Assembly: GCA_944474755.1 (NCBI GenBank) | Contig: OX104112.1 | Span: 22,718,460 to 22,782,459, forward strand | DNA length: 64,000 nucleotides | Source: Limnoperna fortunei | Taxonomy: Eukaryota; Mollusca; Bivalvia; Mytilida; Modiolidae | Direction: 5' to 3' | Part shown: positions 39,701 through 50,734 of the stretch, in pieces | Numbering within the stretch: position 1 is the stretch's first letter | How the letters are laid out: each line of letters starts with the position of its first letter | Made by a program: the position numbers and the translations under genes | Notes under the pieces: model-generated | The model's database searches: none | What the model was told of the DNA's origin: nothing | What the model saw: the letters and a program-made list of their open reading frames with translations, nothing else

Positions 39701-42700
39701 GAATGTGCTTTAATTTAAATAAACTCCTGTTTTAGGTTTTGGATGTAATGAAAGGGTCAAAATGTATAAAACTAGAACTGGTAGACATTCTAGTATGCAG
39801 AAAAATAGTGTATTTAAGATGAATTTGTCAATTTTACACCTGCGGCTTAAGTCGGTTACATTGCTGGCATGGGTTAATACTAAAATTATTTATTTTCTAA
39901 TCTGATGCTTGCTAGGGGTAAATTTGTTAGTAAACTAGTAACCATATGCAATAATTGTACTTGTTAAGATAATTGGGCCTTGAGATGATAGTACTTCTGT
40001 CAAAAATTCCTTAAACATGTGCAGTAATGGGAAATTGGCCAATTTTTGCAATTTCATACCAAAGCAAGATATAATTTTGTTTCTTTGTATGCCAGTTTGA
40101 ACTTTAGTGGGGTTTTTTTAGTAAAGAATGTTCATTTGGCTATTAAGCTTAATGGAATAGTGAACGCATTTAATGAAATTCATAAAATTTTAGTCTCTGA
40201 CAGTTTAGAAACTATTAATGTACACCTCCAAAATATAGTACAACTGAATATCAATAAATTTAAATTTGAACTCAAAAACTTTCTCAGGATGTACTAGGTG
40301 CATAATTAGGACAGTTTCATACTATTTTTCTTAATTGAAATGTATTTCAAGAGATAAAAGTCTTATCCCAACAGTTTGAAGGTACTCAGTATCTCACTTT
40401 GTAAAAAGGGGGGGGGGGGATGTGAAATAAACTAAAAAAGATGCAAAATTTATGATAAAATTATGTAATTAGTGCCTTTCTATGTGTGAAATAAGTTCAT
40501 TTGTGTTGGATGTATATTGCCAAGCTTGCTATTTACATCTGCAACTAAGAAATTGAAAAATTAAGGAATAATGCATTTCTTGATTACCAAGCTAATTTTT
40601 CATGATAACGCGCATGTGAGGTCTTTGTATGTTTTCATGCATTTCTTGAAAACCGGTGAAAGGAATTCAACAAAATTTTAGAATTTGTTTCGACTAACAT
40701 ACATCTAAGACCAGGAAAAATTTTATTTAATTTGTTGAACAAAAACATCTTCTTTAGGTGTAGGACCACCAAATACCGGGAACCAGTCCAGAGGTTGTAC
40801 GTAAAAGTAGTACTAGTCAACAGACAGGTTCACTCTTGCATCATATAGAATTTGAACCGCACATGATACCAGAATAAATTGGTATTTTTGGAAAGCTGAA
40901 TATTCTAGGAAACTTGAGGATAAAGTTTTATTGGTTTTAAATGAACATAAAAATGTTGAGAGTCAATCAGGGACAAGCACTATTTTTGGACTGAAATAGA
41001 AAGTGAAAGTTGATTTTTAGACCACGTGGACTTAAGGTTGAGCGTTTTTTCGTATATGCCATGAAACATATTGTGAAATTTTGACAGAATGTTCAGCCAG
41101 TGCATTTTTATAGGGGACAGAAGTGTCACTTAATTTGAAACAAAGGTACATTTTCTAGTATAAGTCAAAATTATCAAATTATAATATAGCCGAAGAGTAA
41201 AAAAACTATGGTGGTATATAGACAGGTATATCAACTTCTATTTCTTTAGATAAAAATGGTACTGAAAGATGGTAAATCACCAAGACTATCATTTTAATTG
41301 CTTATCAGAGCCAAAACCTATAGGGGGGTCAAATTTCAGCCTAAATATGGTATTATGTAATATTGTATGAAATTATGGGGTCTGCAGTGGTCCGCGCTTA
41401 GTAGAATGTGCTTTAATTTAAATAAACTCCTGTTTTAGGTTTTGGATGTAATGAAAGGGTCAAAATGTATAAAACTAGAACTGGTAGACATTCTAGTATG
41501 CAGAAAAATAGTGTATTTAAGATGAATTTGTCAATTTTACACCTGCGGCTTAAGTCGGTTACATTGCTGGCATGGGTTAATACTAAAATTATTTATTTTC
41601 TAATCTGATGCTTGCTAGGGGTAAATTTGTTAGTAAACTAGTAACCATATGCAATAATTGTACTTGTTAAGATAATTGGGCCTTGAGATGATAGTACTTC
41701 TGTCAAAAATTCCTTAAACATGAGCAGTAATGGGAAATTGGCCAATTTTTGCAATTTCATACCAAAGCAAGATATAATTTTGTTTCTTTGTATGCCAGTT
41801 TGAACTTTAGTGGGTTTTTTTTAGTAAAGAATGTTCATTTGGCTATTAAGCTTAATGGAATAGTGAACGCATTTAATGAAATTCATAAAATTTTAGTCTC
41901 TGACAGTTTAGAAACTATTAATGTACACCTCCAAAATATAGTACAACTGAATATCAATAAATTTAAATTTGAACTCAAAAACTTTCTCAGGATGTACTAG
42001 GTGCATAATTAGGACAGTTTCATACTATTTTTCCTAATTGAAATGTATTTCAAGAGATAAAAGTCTTATCCCAACAGTTTGAAGGTACTCAGTATCTCAC
42101 TTTGTAAAAAGGGGGGGGGATGTGAAATAAACTAAAAAAGATGCAAAATTTATGATAAAATTATGTAATTAGTGCCTTTCTATGTGTGAAATAAGTTCAT
42201 TTGTGTTGGATGTATATTGCCAAGCTTGCTATTTACATCTGCAACTAAGAAATTGAAAAATTAAGGAATAATGCATTTCTTGATTACCAAGCTAATTTTT
42301 CATGATAACGCGCATGTGAGGTCTTTGTATGTTTTCATGCATTTCTTGAAAACCGCTGAAAGGAATTCAACAAAATTTTAGAATTTGTTTCGACTAACAT
42401 ACATCTAAGACCAGGAAAAATTTTATTTAATTTGTTGAACAAAAACATCTTCTTTAGGTGTAGGACCACCAAATACCGGGAACCAGTCCAGAGGTTGTAC
42501 GTAAAAGTAGTACTAGTCAACAGACAGGTTCACTCTTGCATCATATAGAATTTGAACCGCACATGATACCAGAATAAATTGGTATTTTTGGAAAGCTGAA
42601 TATTCTAGGAAACTTGAGGATAAAGTTTTATTGGTTTTAAATGAACATAAAAATGTTGAGAGTCAATCAGGGACAAGCACTATTTTTGGACTGAAATAGA

Positions 42701-45700
42701 AAGTGAAAGTTGATTTTTAGACCACGTGGACTTAAGGTTGAGCGTTTTTTCGTATATGCCATGAAACATATTGTGAAATTTTGACAGAATGTTCAGCCAG
42801 TGCATTTTTATAGGGGACAGAAGTGTCACTTAATTTGAAACAAAGGTAAATTTTCTAGTATAAGTCAAAATTATCAAATTATAATATAGCCGAAGAGTAA
42901 AAAAACTATGGTGGTATATAGACAGGTATATCAACTTCTATTTCTTTAGATAAAAATGGTACTGAAAGATGGTAAATCACCAAGACTATCATTTTAATTG
43001 CTTATCAGAGCCAAAACCTATAGGGGGGTCAAATTTCAGCCTAAATATGGTATTATGTAATATTGTATGAAATTATGGGGTCTGCAGTGGTCCGCGCTTA
43101 GTAGAATGTGCTTTAATTTAAATAAACTCCTGTTTTAGGTTTTGGATGTAATGAAAGGGTCAAAATGTATAAAACTAGAACTGGTAGACATTCTAGTATG
43201 CAGAAAAATAGTGTATTTAAGATGAATTTGTCAATTTTACACCTGCGGCTTAAGTCGGTTACATTGCTGGCATGGGTTAATACTAAAATTATTTATTTTC
43301 TAATCTGATGCTTGCTAGGGGTAAATTTGTTAGTAAACTAGTAACCATATGCAATAATTGTACTTGTTAAGATAATTGGGCCTTGAGATGATAGTACTTC
43401 TGTCAAAAATTCCTTAAACATGAGCAGTAATGGGAAATTGGCCAATTTTTGCAATTTCATACCAAAGCAAGATATAATTTTGTTTCTTTGTATGCCAGTT
43501 TGAACTTTAGTGGGTTTTTTTTAGTAAAGAATGTTCATTTGGCTATTAAGCTTAATGGAATAGTGAACGCATTTAATGAAATTCATAAAATTTTAGTCTC
43601 TGACAGTTTAGAAACTATTAATGTACACCTCCAAAATATAGTACAACTGAATATCAATAAATTTAAATGTGAACTCAAAAACTTTCTCAGGATGTACTAG
43701 GTGCATAATTAGGACAGTTTCATACTATTTTTCTTAATTGAAATGTATTTCAAGAGATAAAAGTCTTATCCCAACAGTTTGAAGGTACTCAGTATCTCAC
43801 TTTGTAAAAAGGGGGGGGGGGGATGTGAAATAAACTAAAAAAGATGCAAAATTTATGATAAAATTATGTAATTAGTGCCTTTCTATGTGTGAAATAAGTT
43901 CATTTGTGTTGGATGTATATTGCCAAGCTTGCTATTTACATCTGCAACTAAGAAATTGAAAAATTAAGGAATAATGCATTTCTTGATTACCAAGCTAATT
44001 TTTCATGATAACGCGCATGTGAGGTCTTTGTATGTTTTCATGCATTTCTTGAAAACCGCTGAAAGGAATTCAACAAAATTTTAGAATTTGTTTCGACTAA
44101 CATACATCTAAGACCAGGAAAAATTTTATTTAATTTGTTGAACAAAAACATCTTCTTTAGGTGTAGGACCACCAAATACCGGGAACCAGTCCAGAGGTTG
44201 TACGTAAAAGTAGTACTAGTCAACAGACAGGTTCACTCTTGCATCATATAGAATTTGAACCGCACATGATACCAGAATAAATTGGTATTTTTGGAAAGCT
44301 GAATATTCTAGGAAACTTGAGGATAAAGTTTTATTGGTTTTAAATGAACATAAAAATGTTGAGAGTCAATCAGGGACAAGCACTATTTTTGGACTGAAAT
44401 AGAAAGTGAAAGTTGATTTTTAGACCACGTGGACTTAAGGTTGAGCGTTTTTTCGTATATGCCATGAAACATATTGTGAAATTTTGACAGAATGTTCAGC
44501 CAGTGCATTTTTATAGGGGACAGAAGTGTCACTTAATTTGAAACAAAGGTAAATTTTCTAGTATAAGTCAAAATTATCAAATTATAATATAGCCGAAGAG
44601 TAAAAAAACTATGGTGGTATATAGACAGGTATATCAACTTCTATTTCTTTAGATAAAAATGGTACTGAAAGATGGTAAATCACCAAGACTATCATTTTAA
44701 TTGCTTATCAGAGCCAAAACCTATAGGGGGGTCAAATTTCAGCCTAAATATGGTATTATGTAATATTGTATGAAATTATGGGGTCTGCAGTGGTCCGCGC
44801 TTAGTAGAATGTGCTTTAATTTAAATAAACTCCTGTTTTAGGTTTTGGATGTAATGAAAGGGTCAAAATGTATAAAACTAGAACTGGTAGACATTCTAGT
44901 ATGCAGAAAAATAGTGTATTTAAGATGAATTTGTCAATTTTACACCTGCGGCTTAAGTCGGTTACATTGCTGGCATGGGTTAATACTAAAATTATTTATT
45001 TTCTAATCTGATGCTTGCTAGGGGTAAATTTGTTAGTAAACTAGTAACCATATGCAATAATTGTACTTGTTAAGATAATTGGGCCTTGAGATGATAGTAC
45101 TTCTGTCAAAAATTCCTTAAACATGAGCAGTAATGGGAAATTGGCCAATTTTTGCAATTTCATACCAAAGCAAGATATAATTTTGTTTCTTTGTATGCCA
45201 GTTTGAACTTTAGTGGGTTTTTTTTAGTAAAGAATGTTCATTTGGCTATTAAGCTTAATGGAATAGTGAACGCATTTAATGAAATTCATAAAATTTTAGT
45301 CTCTGACAGTTTAGAAACTATTAATGTACACCTCCAAAATATAGTACAACTGAATATCAATAAATTTAAATTTGAACTCAAAAACTTTCTCAGGATGTAC
45401 TAGGTGCATAATTAGGACAGTTTCATACTATTTTTCTTAATTGAAATGTATTTCAAGAGATAAAAGTCTTATCCCAACAGTTTGAAGGTACTCAGTATCT
45501 CACTTTGTAAAAAGGGGGGGGATGTGAAATAAACTAAAAAAGATGCAAAATTTATGATAAAATTATGTAATTAGTGCCTTTCTATGTGTGAAATAAGTTC
45601 ATTTGTGTTGGATGTATATTGCCAAGCTTGCTATTTACATCTGCAACTAAGAAATTGAAAAATTAAGGAATAATGCATTTCTTGATTACCAAGCTAATTT

Positions 45701-47558
45701 TTCATGATAACGCGCATGTGAGGTCTTTGTATGTTTTCATGCATTTCTTGAAAACCGCTGAAAGAAATTCAACAAAATTTTAGAATTTGTTTCGACTAAC
45801 ATACATCTAAGACCAGGAAAAATTTTATTTAATTTGTTGAACAAAAACATCTTCTTTAGGTGTAGGACCACCAAATACCGGGAACCAGTCCAGAGGTTGT
45901 ACGTAAAAGTAGTACTAGTCAACAGACAGGTTCACTCTTGCATCATATAGAATTTGAACCGCACATGATACCAGAATAAATTGGTATTTTTGGAAAGCTG
46001 AATATTCTAGGAAACTTGAGGATAAAGTTTTATTGGTTTTAAATGAACATAAAAATGTTGAGAGTCAATCAGGGACAAGCACTATTTTTGGACTGAAATA
46101 GAAAGTGAAAGTTGATTTTTAGACCACGTGGACTTAAGGTTGAGCGTTTTTTCGTATATGCCATGAAACATATTGTGAAATTTTGACAGAATGTTCAGCC
46201 AGTGCATTTTTATAGGGGACAGAAGTGTCACTTAATTTGAAACAAAGGTAAATTTTCTAGTATAAGTCAAAATTATCAAATTATAATATAGCCGAAGAGT
46301 AAAAAAAACTATGGTGGTATATAGACAGGTATATCAACTTCTATTTCTTTAGATAAAAATGGTACTGAAAGATGGTAAATCACCAAGACTATCATTTTAA
46401 TTGCTTATCAGAGCCAAAACCTATAGGGGGGTCAAATTTCAGCCTAAATATGGTATTATGTAATATTGTATGAAATTATGGGGTCTGCAGTGGTCCGCGC
46501 TTAGTAGAATGTGCTTTAATTTAAATAAACTCCTGTTTTAGGTTTTGGATGTAATGAAAGGGTCAAAATGTATAAAACTAGAACTGGTAGACATTCTAGT
46601 ATGCAGAAAAATAGTGTATTTAAGATGAATTTGTCAATTTTACACCTGCGGCTTAAGTCGGTTACATTGCTGGCATGGGTTAATACTAAAATTATTTATT
46701 TTCTAATCTGATGCTTGCTAGGGGTAAATTTGTTAGTAAACTAGTAACCATATGCAATAATTGTACTTGTTAAGATAATTGGGCCTTGAGATGATAGTAC
46801 TTCTGTCAAAAATTCCTTAAACATGAGCAGTAATGGGAAATTGGCCAATTTTTGCAATTTCATACCAAAGCAAGATATAATTTTGTTTCTTTGTATGCCA
46901 GTTTGAACTTTAGTGGGTTTTTTTTAGTAAAGAATGTTCATTTGGCTATTAAGCTTAATGGAATAGTGAACGCATTTAATGAAATTCATAAAATTTTAGT
47001 CTCTGACAGTTTAGAAACTATTAATGTACACCTCCAAAATATAGTACAACTGAATATCAATAAATTTAAATTTGAACTCAAAAACTTTCTCAGGATGTAC
47101 TAGGTGCATAATTAGGACAGTTTCATACTATTTTTCTTAATTGAAATGTATTTCAAGAGATAAAAGTCTTATCCCAACAGTTTGAAGGTACTCAGTATCT
47201 CACTTTGTAAAAAGGGGGGGGGGATGTGAAATAAACTAAAAAAGATGCAAAATTTATGATAAAATTATGTAATTAGTGCCTTTCTATGTGTGAAATAAGT
47301 TCATTTGTGTTGGATGTATATTGCCAAGCTTGCTATTTACATCTGCAACTAAGAAATTGAAAAATTAAGGAATAATGCATTTCTTGATTACCAAGCTAAT
47401 TTTTCATGATAACGCGCATGTGAGGTCTTTGTATGTTTTCATGCATTTCTTGAAAACCGCTGAAAGGAATTCAACAAAATTTTAGAATTTGTTTCGACTA
47501 ACATACATCTAAGACCAGGAAAAATTTTATTTAATTTGTTGAACAAAAACATCTTCTT

Positions 47559-48033
47559 TAGGTGTAGGACCACCAAATACCGGAAACCAGTCCAGAGGTT
47601 GTACGTAAAAGTAGTACTAGTCAACAGACAGGTTCACTCTTGCATAATATAGAATTTGAACCGCACATGATACCAGAATAAATTTGTTATTTTTGGAAAG
47701 CTGAATATTCTAGGAAACTTGAGGATAAAGTTTTATTGGTTTTAAATTAATGAACATAAAAATGTTGAGAGTCAATCAGGGACAAGCACTATTTTTGGAC
47801 TGAAATAGAAAGTGAAAGTTGATTTTTAGACCACGTGGACTTAAGGTTGAGCGTTTTTTCTTATATGCCATGAAACATATTGTGAAATTTTGACAGAATG
47901 TTCAGCCAGTGCATTTTTATAGGGGACAGAAGTGTCACTTAATTGAAACAAAGGTAAATTTTCTAGTATAAGTCAAAATTATCAAATTTTAATATAGCCG
48001 AAGAGTAAAAAAACTATGGTGGTCCTACACCTA
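47559..48033 (+). mobile_element. Intact MITE-like element (last A module) with TA flanks
   Basis: GGTGTAGGACCACCA (47561-47575) and its exact reverse complement TGGTGGTCCTACACC (48017-48031) bound a 471-bp segment with TA on each side (47559-47560 and 48032-48033). Fifteen-bp terminal inverted repeats with TA duplications are typical of Tc1/mariner-class MITEs, but the TA is palindromic, so it is weak evidence by itself. This is the only A copy in the array with both termini complete. It is also the most diverged, with substitutions or small indels near 47583, 47646, 47683, 47748, 47861, 47944 and 47988. No transposase is encoded, so it would be non-autonomous. Confidence 0.65.
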
Positions 48034-48109
48034 TACGAAATAAAAGTTAAAAGGATACCAGTTCAACTTTGGCGCATAATAAACATGACGTAAAATTTGA
48101 AAGGCGACA

Positions 48110-48475
48110 TTAGGCGATTCTACAAAATGAAAGGGCGACTTCACTTCGCTTTTGAAGATGATCGACGGCGAAGTGGAACCATGACAAGGCGACTTCTTCG
48201 CCCGAGTTGCCCTCCAACGCTTGAAAGAAACCCTCATAAGTAAAAGTTTTGTGAGCAAGAAAGAAAATAAAGCCTGCACAATAACTTGTTTTAAACTTGT
48301 CCCTTTGAACTAATAAATCAAAATTTACTTGTCTGAATAATCTGACTTGGCCAAACATTTGTACCCATATCATCATATGGCCACCTACTGAAATTTCGCC
48401 AATTTTCCTTTCTTGAGCAATATGTACACTATGAATCCAAAGCAAAGTGACAAGTATACTTAAAATTTGTTGCAT
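48110..48475 (-). CDS. Unrecognised 121-aa frame with signal-peptide-like start
   Basis: The longest ATG-initiated frame in the window. Residues 1-20 (MQQILSILVTLLWIHSVHIA) look like a signal peptide: short polar N-end, Leu-rich core, small residue near the cleavage point. The middle is mixed, with two Cys at about residues 69 and 118. The last 30 residues are translated from a GC-richer stretch full of GCGAAGT/ACTTCGC inverted motifs, which points to repeat-derived DNA rather than selected protein. A possible splice acceptor (TATTGCAG) lies about 16 bp before the ATG. I recognise no family. It starts only about 80 bp from the satellite edge. It could be a terminal exon of a small secreted protein, but a chance frame in a dispersed repeat is more likely. 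Confidence 0.2.
   Translation of the reverse strand: MQQILSILVTLLWIHSVHIAQERKIGEISVGGHMMIWVQMFGQVRLFRQVNFDLLVQRDKFKTSYCAGFIFFLAHKTFTYEGFFQALEGNSGEEVALSWFHFAVDHLQKRSEVALSFCRIA
48142..48175. repeat. Stem-loop with CACTTCGC / GCGAAGTG arms
   Basis: CACTTCGC (48142-48149) and GCGAAGTG (48168-48175) form a perfect 8-bp stem with an 18-nt loop. A related GGCGACTTCTTCGCC lies at about 48187-48201. This short G/C-rich island differs in composition from its AT-rich surroundings. Confidence 0.6.
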
Positions 48476-48479
48476 TTAT

Positions 48480-49559
48480 TTTAAAAAATTCTGCAATAAT
48501 GATATTAAAGTATACTTTATTTACAAACAGCAAACATTCAATTCAAAGGATAAGAAGAAATTTGAGAATGGTTTGAACATCTATATCTGTATTATCCTGT
48601 AACACTTTTAGTTCCTGATCTGTCATTTAGTCTTAATTCATCCTGAATAACCAGAAAAGTCTGGGATGTCAAAAATATTTAACAATTTTGTATCATCATG
48701 TATATTATCAAAATTATGTGTTATTAACAAATACATGTAAAGTCCAAGAAAAACCATTTAGTCGCTGCGTTAGCAACCAATAACAATAGGGGTAGCAAGT
48801 GAAAGATTTAATTTTAATTAGGTTGAAAAAGTTAATAATAAGTCTTACCAGTCTACTATAGTAACAAGTAGTTCCTGCCATTTAGCTTATATCATGCAGA
48901 CAACCATTTTTTTACCCTGCATGCAAGTACCCGCCCCTGTTTACATAAGTATAGAGGCTGGTACTACTGTACTGTACCATGATAATTTTCACACAGTATT
49001 ATGTTCTAATTGTATTTTAATATAATTAAAACGAAAAATTGTGTTCTTTTAACAAATTGCTCTTGTTCAGCTTGTACATTTTATTAATGTTATGATTTTA
49101 TTGTTAAATCTTAATTAACTGTATATTTTTCAGAAGCAAGACACAGAATTATCAACCCTGGAATTATAGTCACTTGCTTGCAGAACCTATGCATATATAA
49201 AGTTGGGAATACAAACTCATTGTTGGACTGGACAATTGGCCACAGTTTGACAGCAGCAACATAGTTAAGAGAATGAACAATGTGTCAAATTGGCCCTTTT
49301 TAGGGCCACCACTGTTATTCAAAAAGAATCTAAATTGTGTGTTGCATATTTTTTAAACAAAATTATTATCAAGTAGTAGTTTTTTTTTTAACAACTTCAT
49401 AAAATTTCTATCAAATTAAACAATACCATTCTAAAATTTGTCAAAAATGTCTAAAAAAAATACAATACACTACTGTAATCAAGGCAACTGAATAAGATCA
49501 CACTGAAAGACAAAAATCCATGAAATCAATTAGAAGCCAGTGACAATTTAGCTTTATTT
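48480..49559. other. AT-rich non-coding stretch
   Basis: About 1.1 kb without a supported gene. It contains short homopolymers (T9 near 49380) and many stops in all frames. I see no tandem or inverted repeat of note. Confidence 0.4.
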
Positions 49560-49680
49560 TGAGGTTTTTATTTTTATTAGGGCCAATGGGTATTATCAGT
49601 ACGTCTGTCCGTCCGTCCGAAACTTGTGGTGTCCATACTATAACTTTTTCATCTTTCGAGGTAGGCTTTTGATATTTGGT
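49560..49680 (+). repeat. Left part of a split mollusc-type dispersed repeat
   Basis: Contains GTCTGTCCGTCCGTCCG, then ATACTATAACTTTTTC and GGTAGGCTTTTGATATTTGGT. I know this order from dispersed repeats in mollusc genomes, where it continues into GTATGTGGTTA and CTTGACCTCAAGGTCA. Here the continuation appears only after 50403, so the repeat is interrupted by the element at 49681-50402. Confidence 0.6.
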
Positions 49681-49763
49681 TAGAATGAATAATTGTATAC
49701 CCTTTTTTTTGCCAGGGTACGAATTTAGTCCCATTACTCGTAATGTAGCAGAGCAGGAGTGAA

Positions 49764-50042
49764 TCACTCCCACTCCCGGCACTTTGATGTCCAAAAGAAG
49801 TTGCATATATACAATCGGACGTGGTCGATCTGGATATCTTTCGACAGTGTCAACATTTTTTCATCGGTTTCGTGTTTAAAATCGATCATTATTGATATGT
49901 AATGATAGTTATTGCCGTTTTTAATAACCCGCTGTGCTTTGTGTATTAATTGACATTCGTGTCTCTTTTTAATTACCTTTACTACATGAAAAACGTTGAG
50001 AAACCAGAAAATGAATGGCCAATTGCAGCTTGGGTAATGCAT
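49764..50042 (-). CDS. Unrecognised 92-aa frame inside the insertion
   Basis: An ATG-initiated frame lying wholly inside the 722-bp insertion. The N-terminal third is aromatic and hydrophobic (NWPFIFWFLNVFHVVKV), followed by a basic stretch (KKRHECQ...HKAQRVIKNG) and an acidic/basic C-terminal half. I see no transposase DDE/D motif or zinc-binding pattern. It may be a remnant of the element's own gene or chance. A second minus-strand frame (49498-49806) overlaps it but runs across the insertion boundary, so it cannot be an old gene. Confidence 0.15.
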   Translation of the reverse strand: MHYPSCNWPFIFWFLNVFHVVKVIKKRHECQLIHKAQRVIKNGNNYHYISIMIDFKHETDEKMLTLSKDIQIDHVRLYICNFFWTSKCREWE

Positions 50043-50331
50043 ATGTAAATTACTGGATTCTCACTACGGAATGGTTGTTATAGTATGCAAATTAGCAAGT
50101 TTATAACAAAATTATATCACATTATCGATATACGGAAAAATGATCCGCATAGCATTTTCCACGTGCATATTCCAAAACGAAAAAAGAAATTTCTTCAATA
50201 AAGATCGTTTCCCATTTGTTTTGCAATGTCTAAAGCTTTAAAGACGTAAAGAAGATGAGTTTTATTTTTAAATTTTATATAAATAGACCGAAGTTAGAAT
50301 TTTTTATTTGCTACATTACGAGTAAAAGGAC

Positions 50332-50399
50332 TGAATTCTGCCGTTAATCCGACAAATCACACAAACTAACTTCGGATTATAACGGCAGTAAAATTCAGC
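50332..50399. repeat. Hairpin at the right end of the insertion
   Basis: CTGAATTCTGCCGTTAATCC near 50332 pairs with GGATTATAACGGCAGTAAAA plus TTCAG near 50375-50399, with a loop containing ACAAATCACACAAAC. The arms are about 23 bp with a few mismatches or bulges. Subterminal hairpins are common in non-autonomous elements. Confidence 0.7.
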
Positions 50400-50402
50400 C
50401 TA

Positions 50403-50480
50403 ATATTTGGTATGTGGTTAAATAATATCAAGACAATGTTGATGACCTTTCACCTTGACCTCAAGGTCAGCTGGAGCCAT
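50403..50480 (+). repeat. Right part of the split mollusc-type repeat
   Basis: ATATTTGGTATGTGGTTAAA, then GATGACCTTTCACCTTGACC and TCAAGGTCA. The CCTTGACCTCAAGGTCA palindrome-like core is characteristic of this repeat. It continues 49560-49680. Confidence 0.6.
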
Positions 50481-50734
50481 AGAGATGGATTCCATCTCCA
50501 ACACTGATATCTAGTTTTTACTGTTCTAAACCAAGTGCAATGTACAGAAATAGTATAACCAGGCTCACAGTTAATAACTGATCATTTATCGGCTGTTGTT
50601 TCTATGTTATGCTTAAAAACATTAATTTACAAGAAAATTAACAAGACAATTAAGAAAATATCACCCGTGTACTGACTAGGCATAAAATCACTGTCTCTGA
50701 CTTACCTTTGGACCAAAAAATTTATGTTCTAATA

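Larger units (their letters stand above)
3351..48023 (+). repeat. 1.7-kb satellite array, 26 full units plus partial
   Basis: Nearly identical head-to-tail units, counted from CACCAAATAC. Starts: 3351, 5056, 6757, 8456, 10157, 11859, 13558, 15257, 16959, 18661, 20362, 22063, 23762, 25463, 27164, 28864, 30563, 32264, 33965, 35664, 37363, 39064, 40767, 42467, 44170, 45869, and a 453-bp partial at 47571. Lengths are 1,699-1,705 bp. Most of the length difference is a G run of roughly 8-13 G's near unit position 1,345. Each unit divides into module A (about 450 bp, CACCA...TGGTGGT, MITE-like) and module B (about 1,250 bp), so the array is (A-B)26-A. The first and last copies are the most diverged, as expected when unequal exchange homogenises the interior. 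Two stop-bounded frames (83 and 61 codons) recur in each unit but begin at TTG, so I do not call them genes. Confidence 0.98.
49681..50402. mobile_element. 722-bp insertion flanked by 9-bp duplication
   Basis: ATATTTGGT occurs directly before (49672-49680) and after (50403-50411). Removing 49681-50402 plus one copy rejoins the flanking repeat in its usual order. The two ends read inward as TAGAATGAAT and TAGGCTGAAT (8 of 10 matching). Further in, a 30-bp imperfect inverted pair links 49717-49750 (ATTACTCGTAATGTAGCA) with 50310-50342 (TGCTACATTACGAGTAA). A 9-bp duplication fits Mutator-like or related cut-and-paste elements. The superfamily is not settled. Confidence 0.55.

Noticed and set aside
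3351..48023. CRISPR array, rDNA or histone gene cluster as explanation of the tandem repeat
   Set aside because: Units are 1.7 kb without spacers, contain no rRNA-like or histone-like sequence and have no long open frame. The context is eukaryotic.
49498..49806. 102-codon minus-strand frame
   Set aside because: It crosses the boundary of the 722-bp insertion into the older dispersed repeat (including the GTCCGTCCG tract), so it cannot be an inherited gene.
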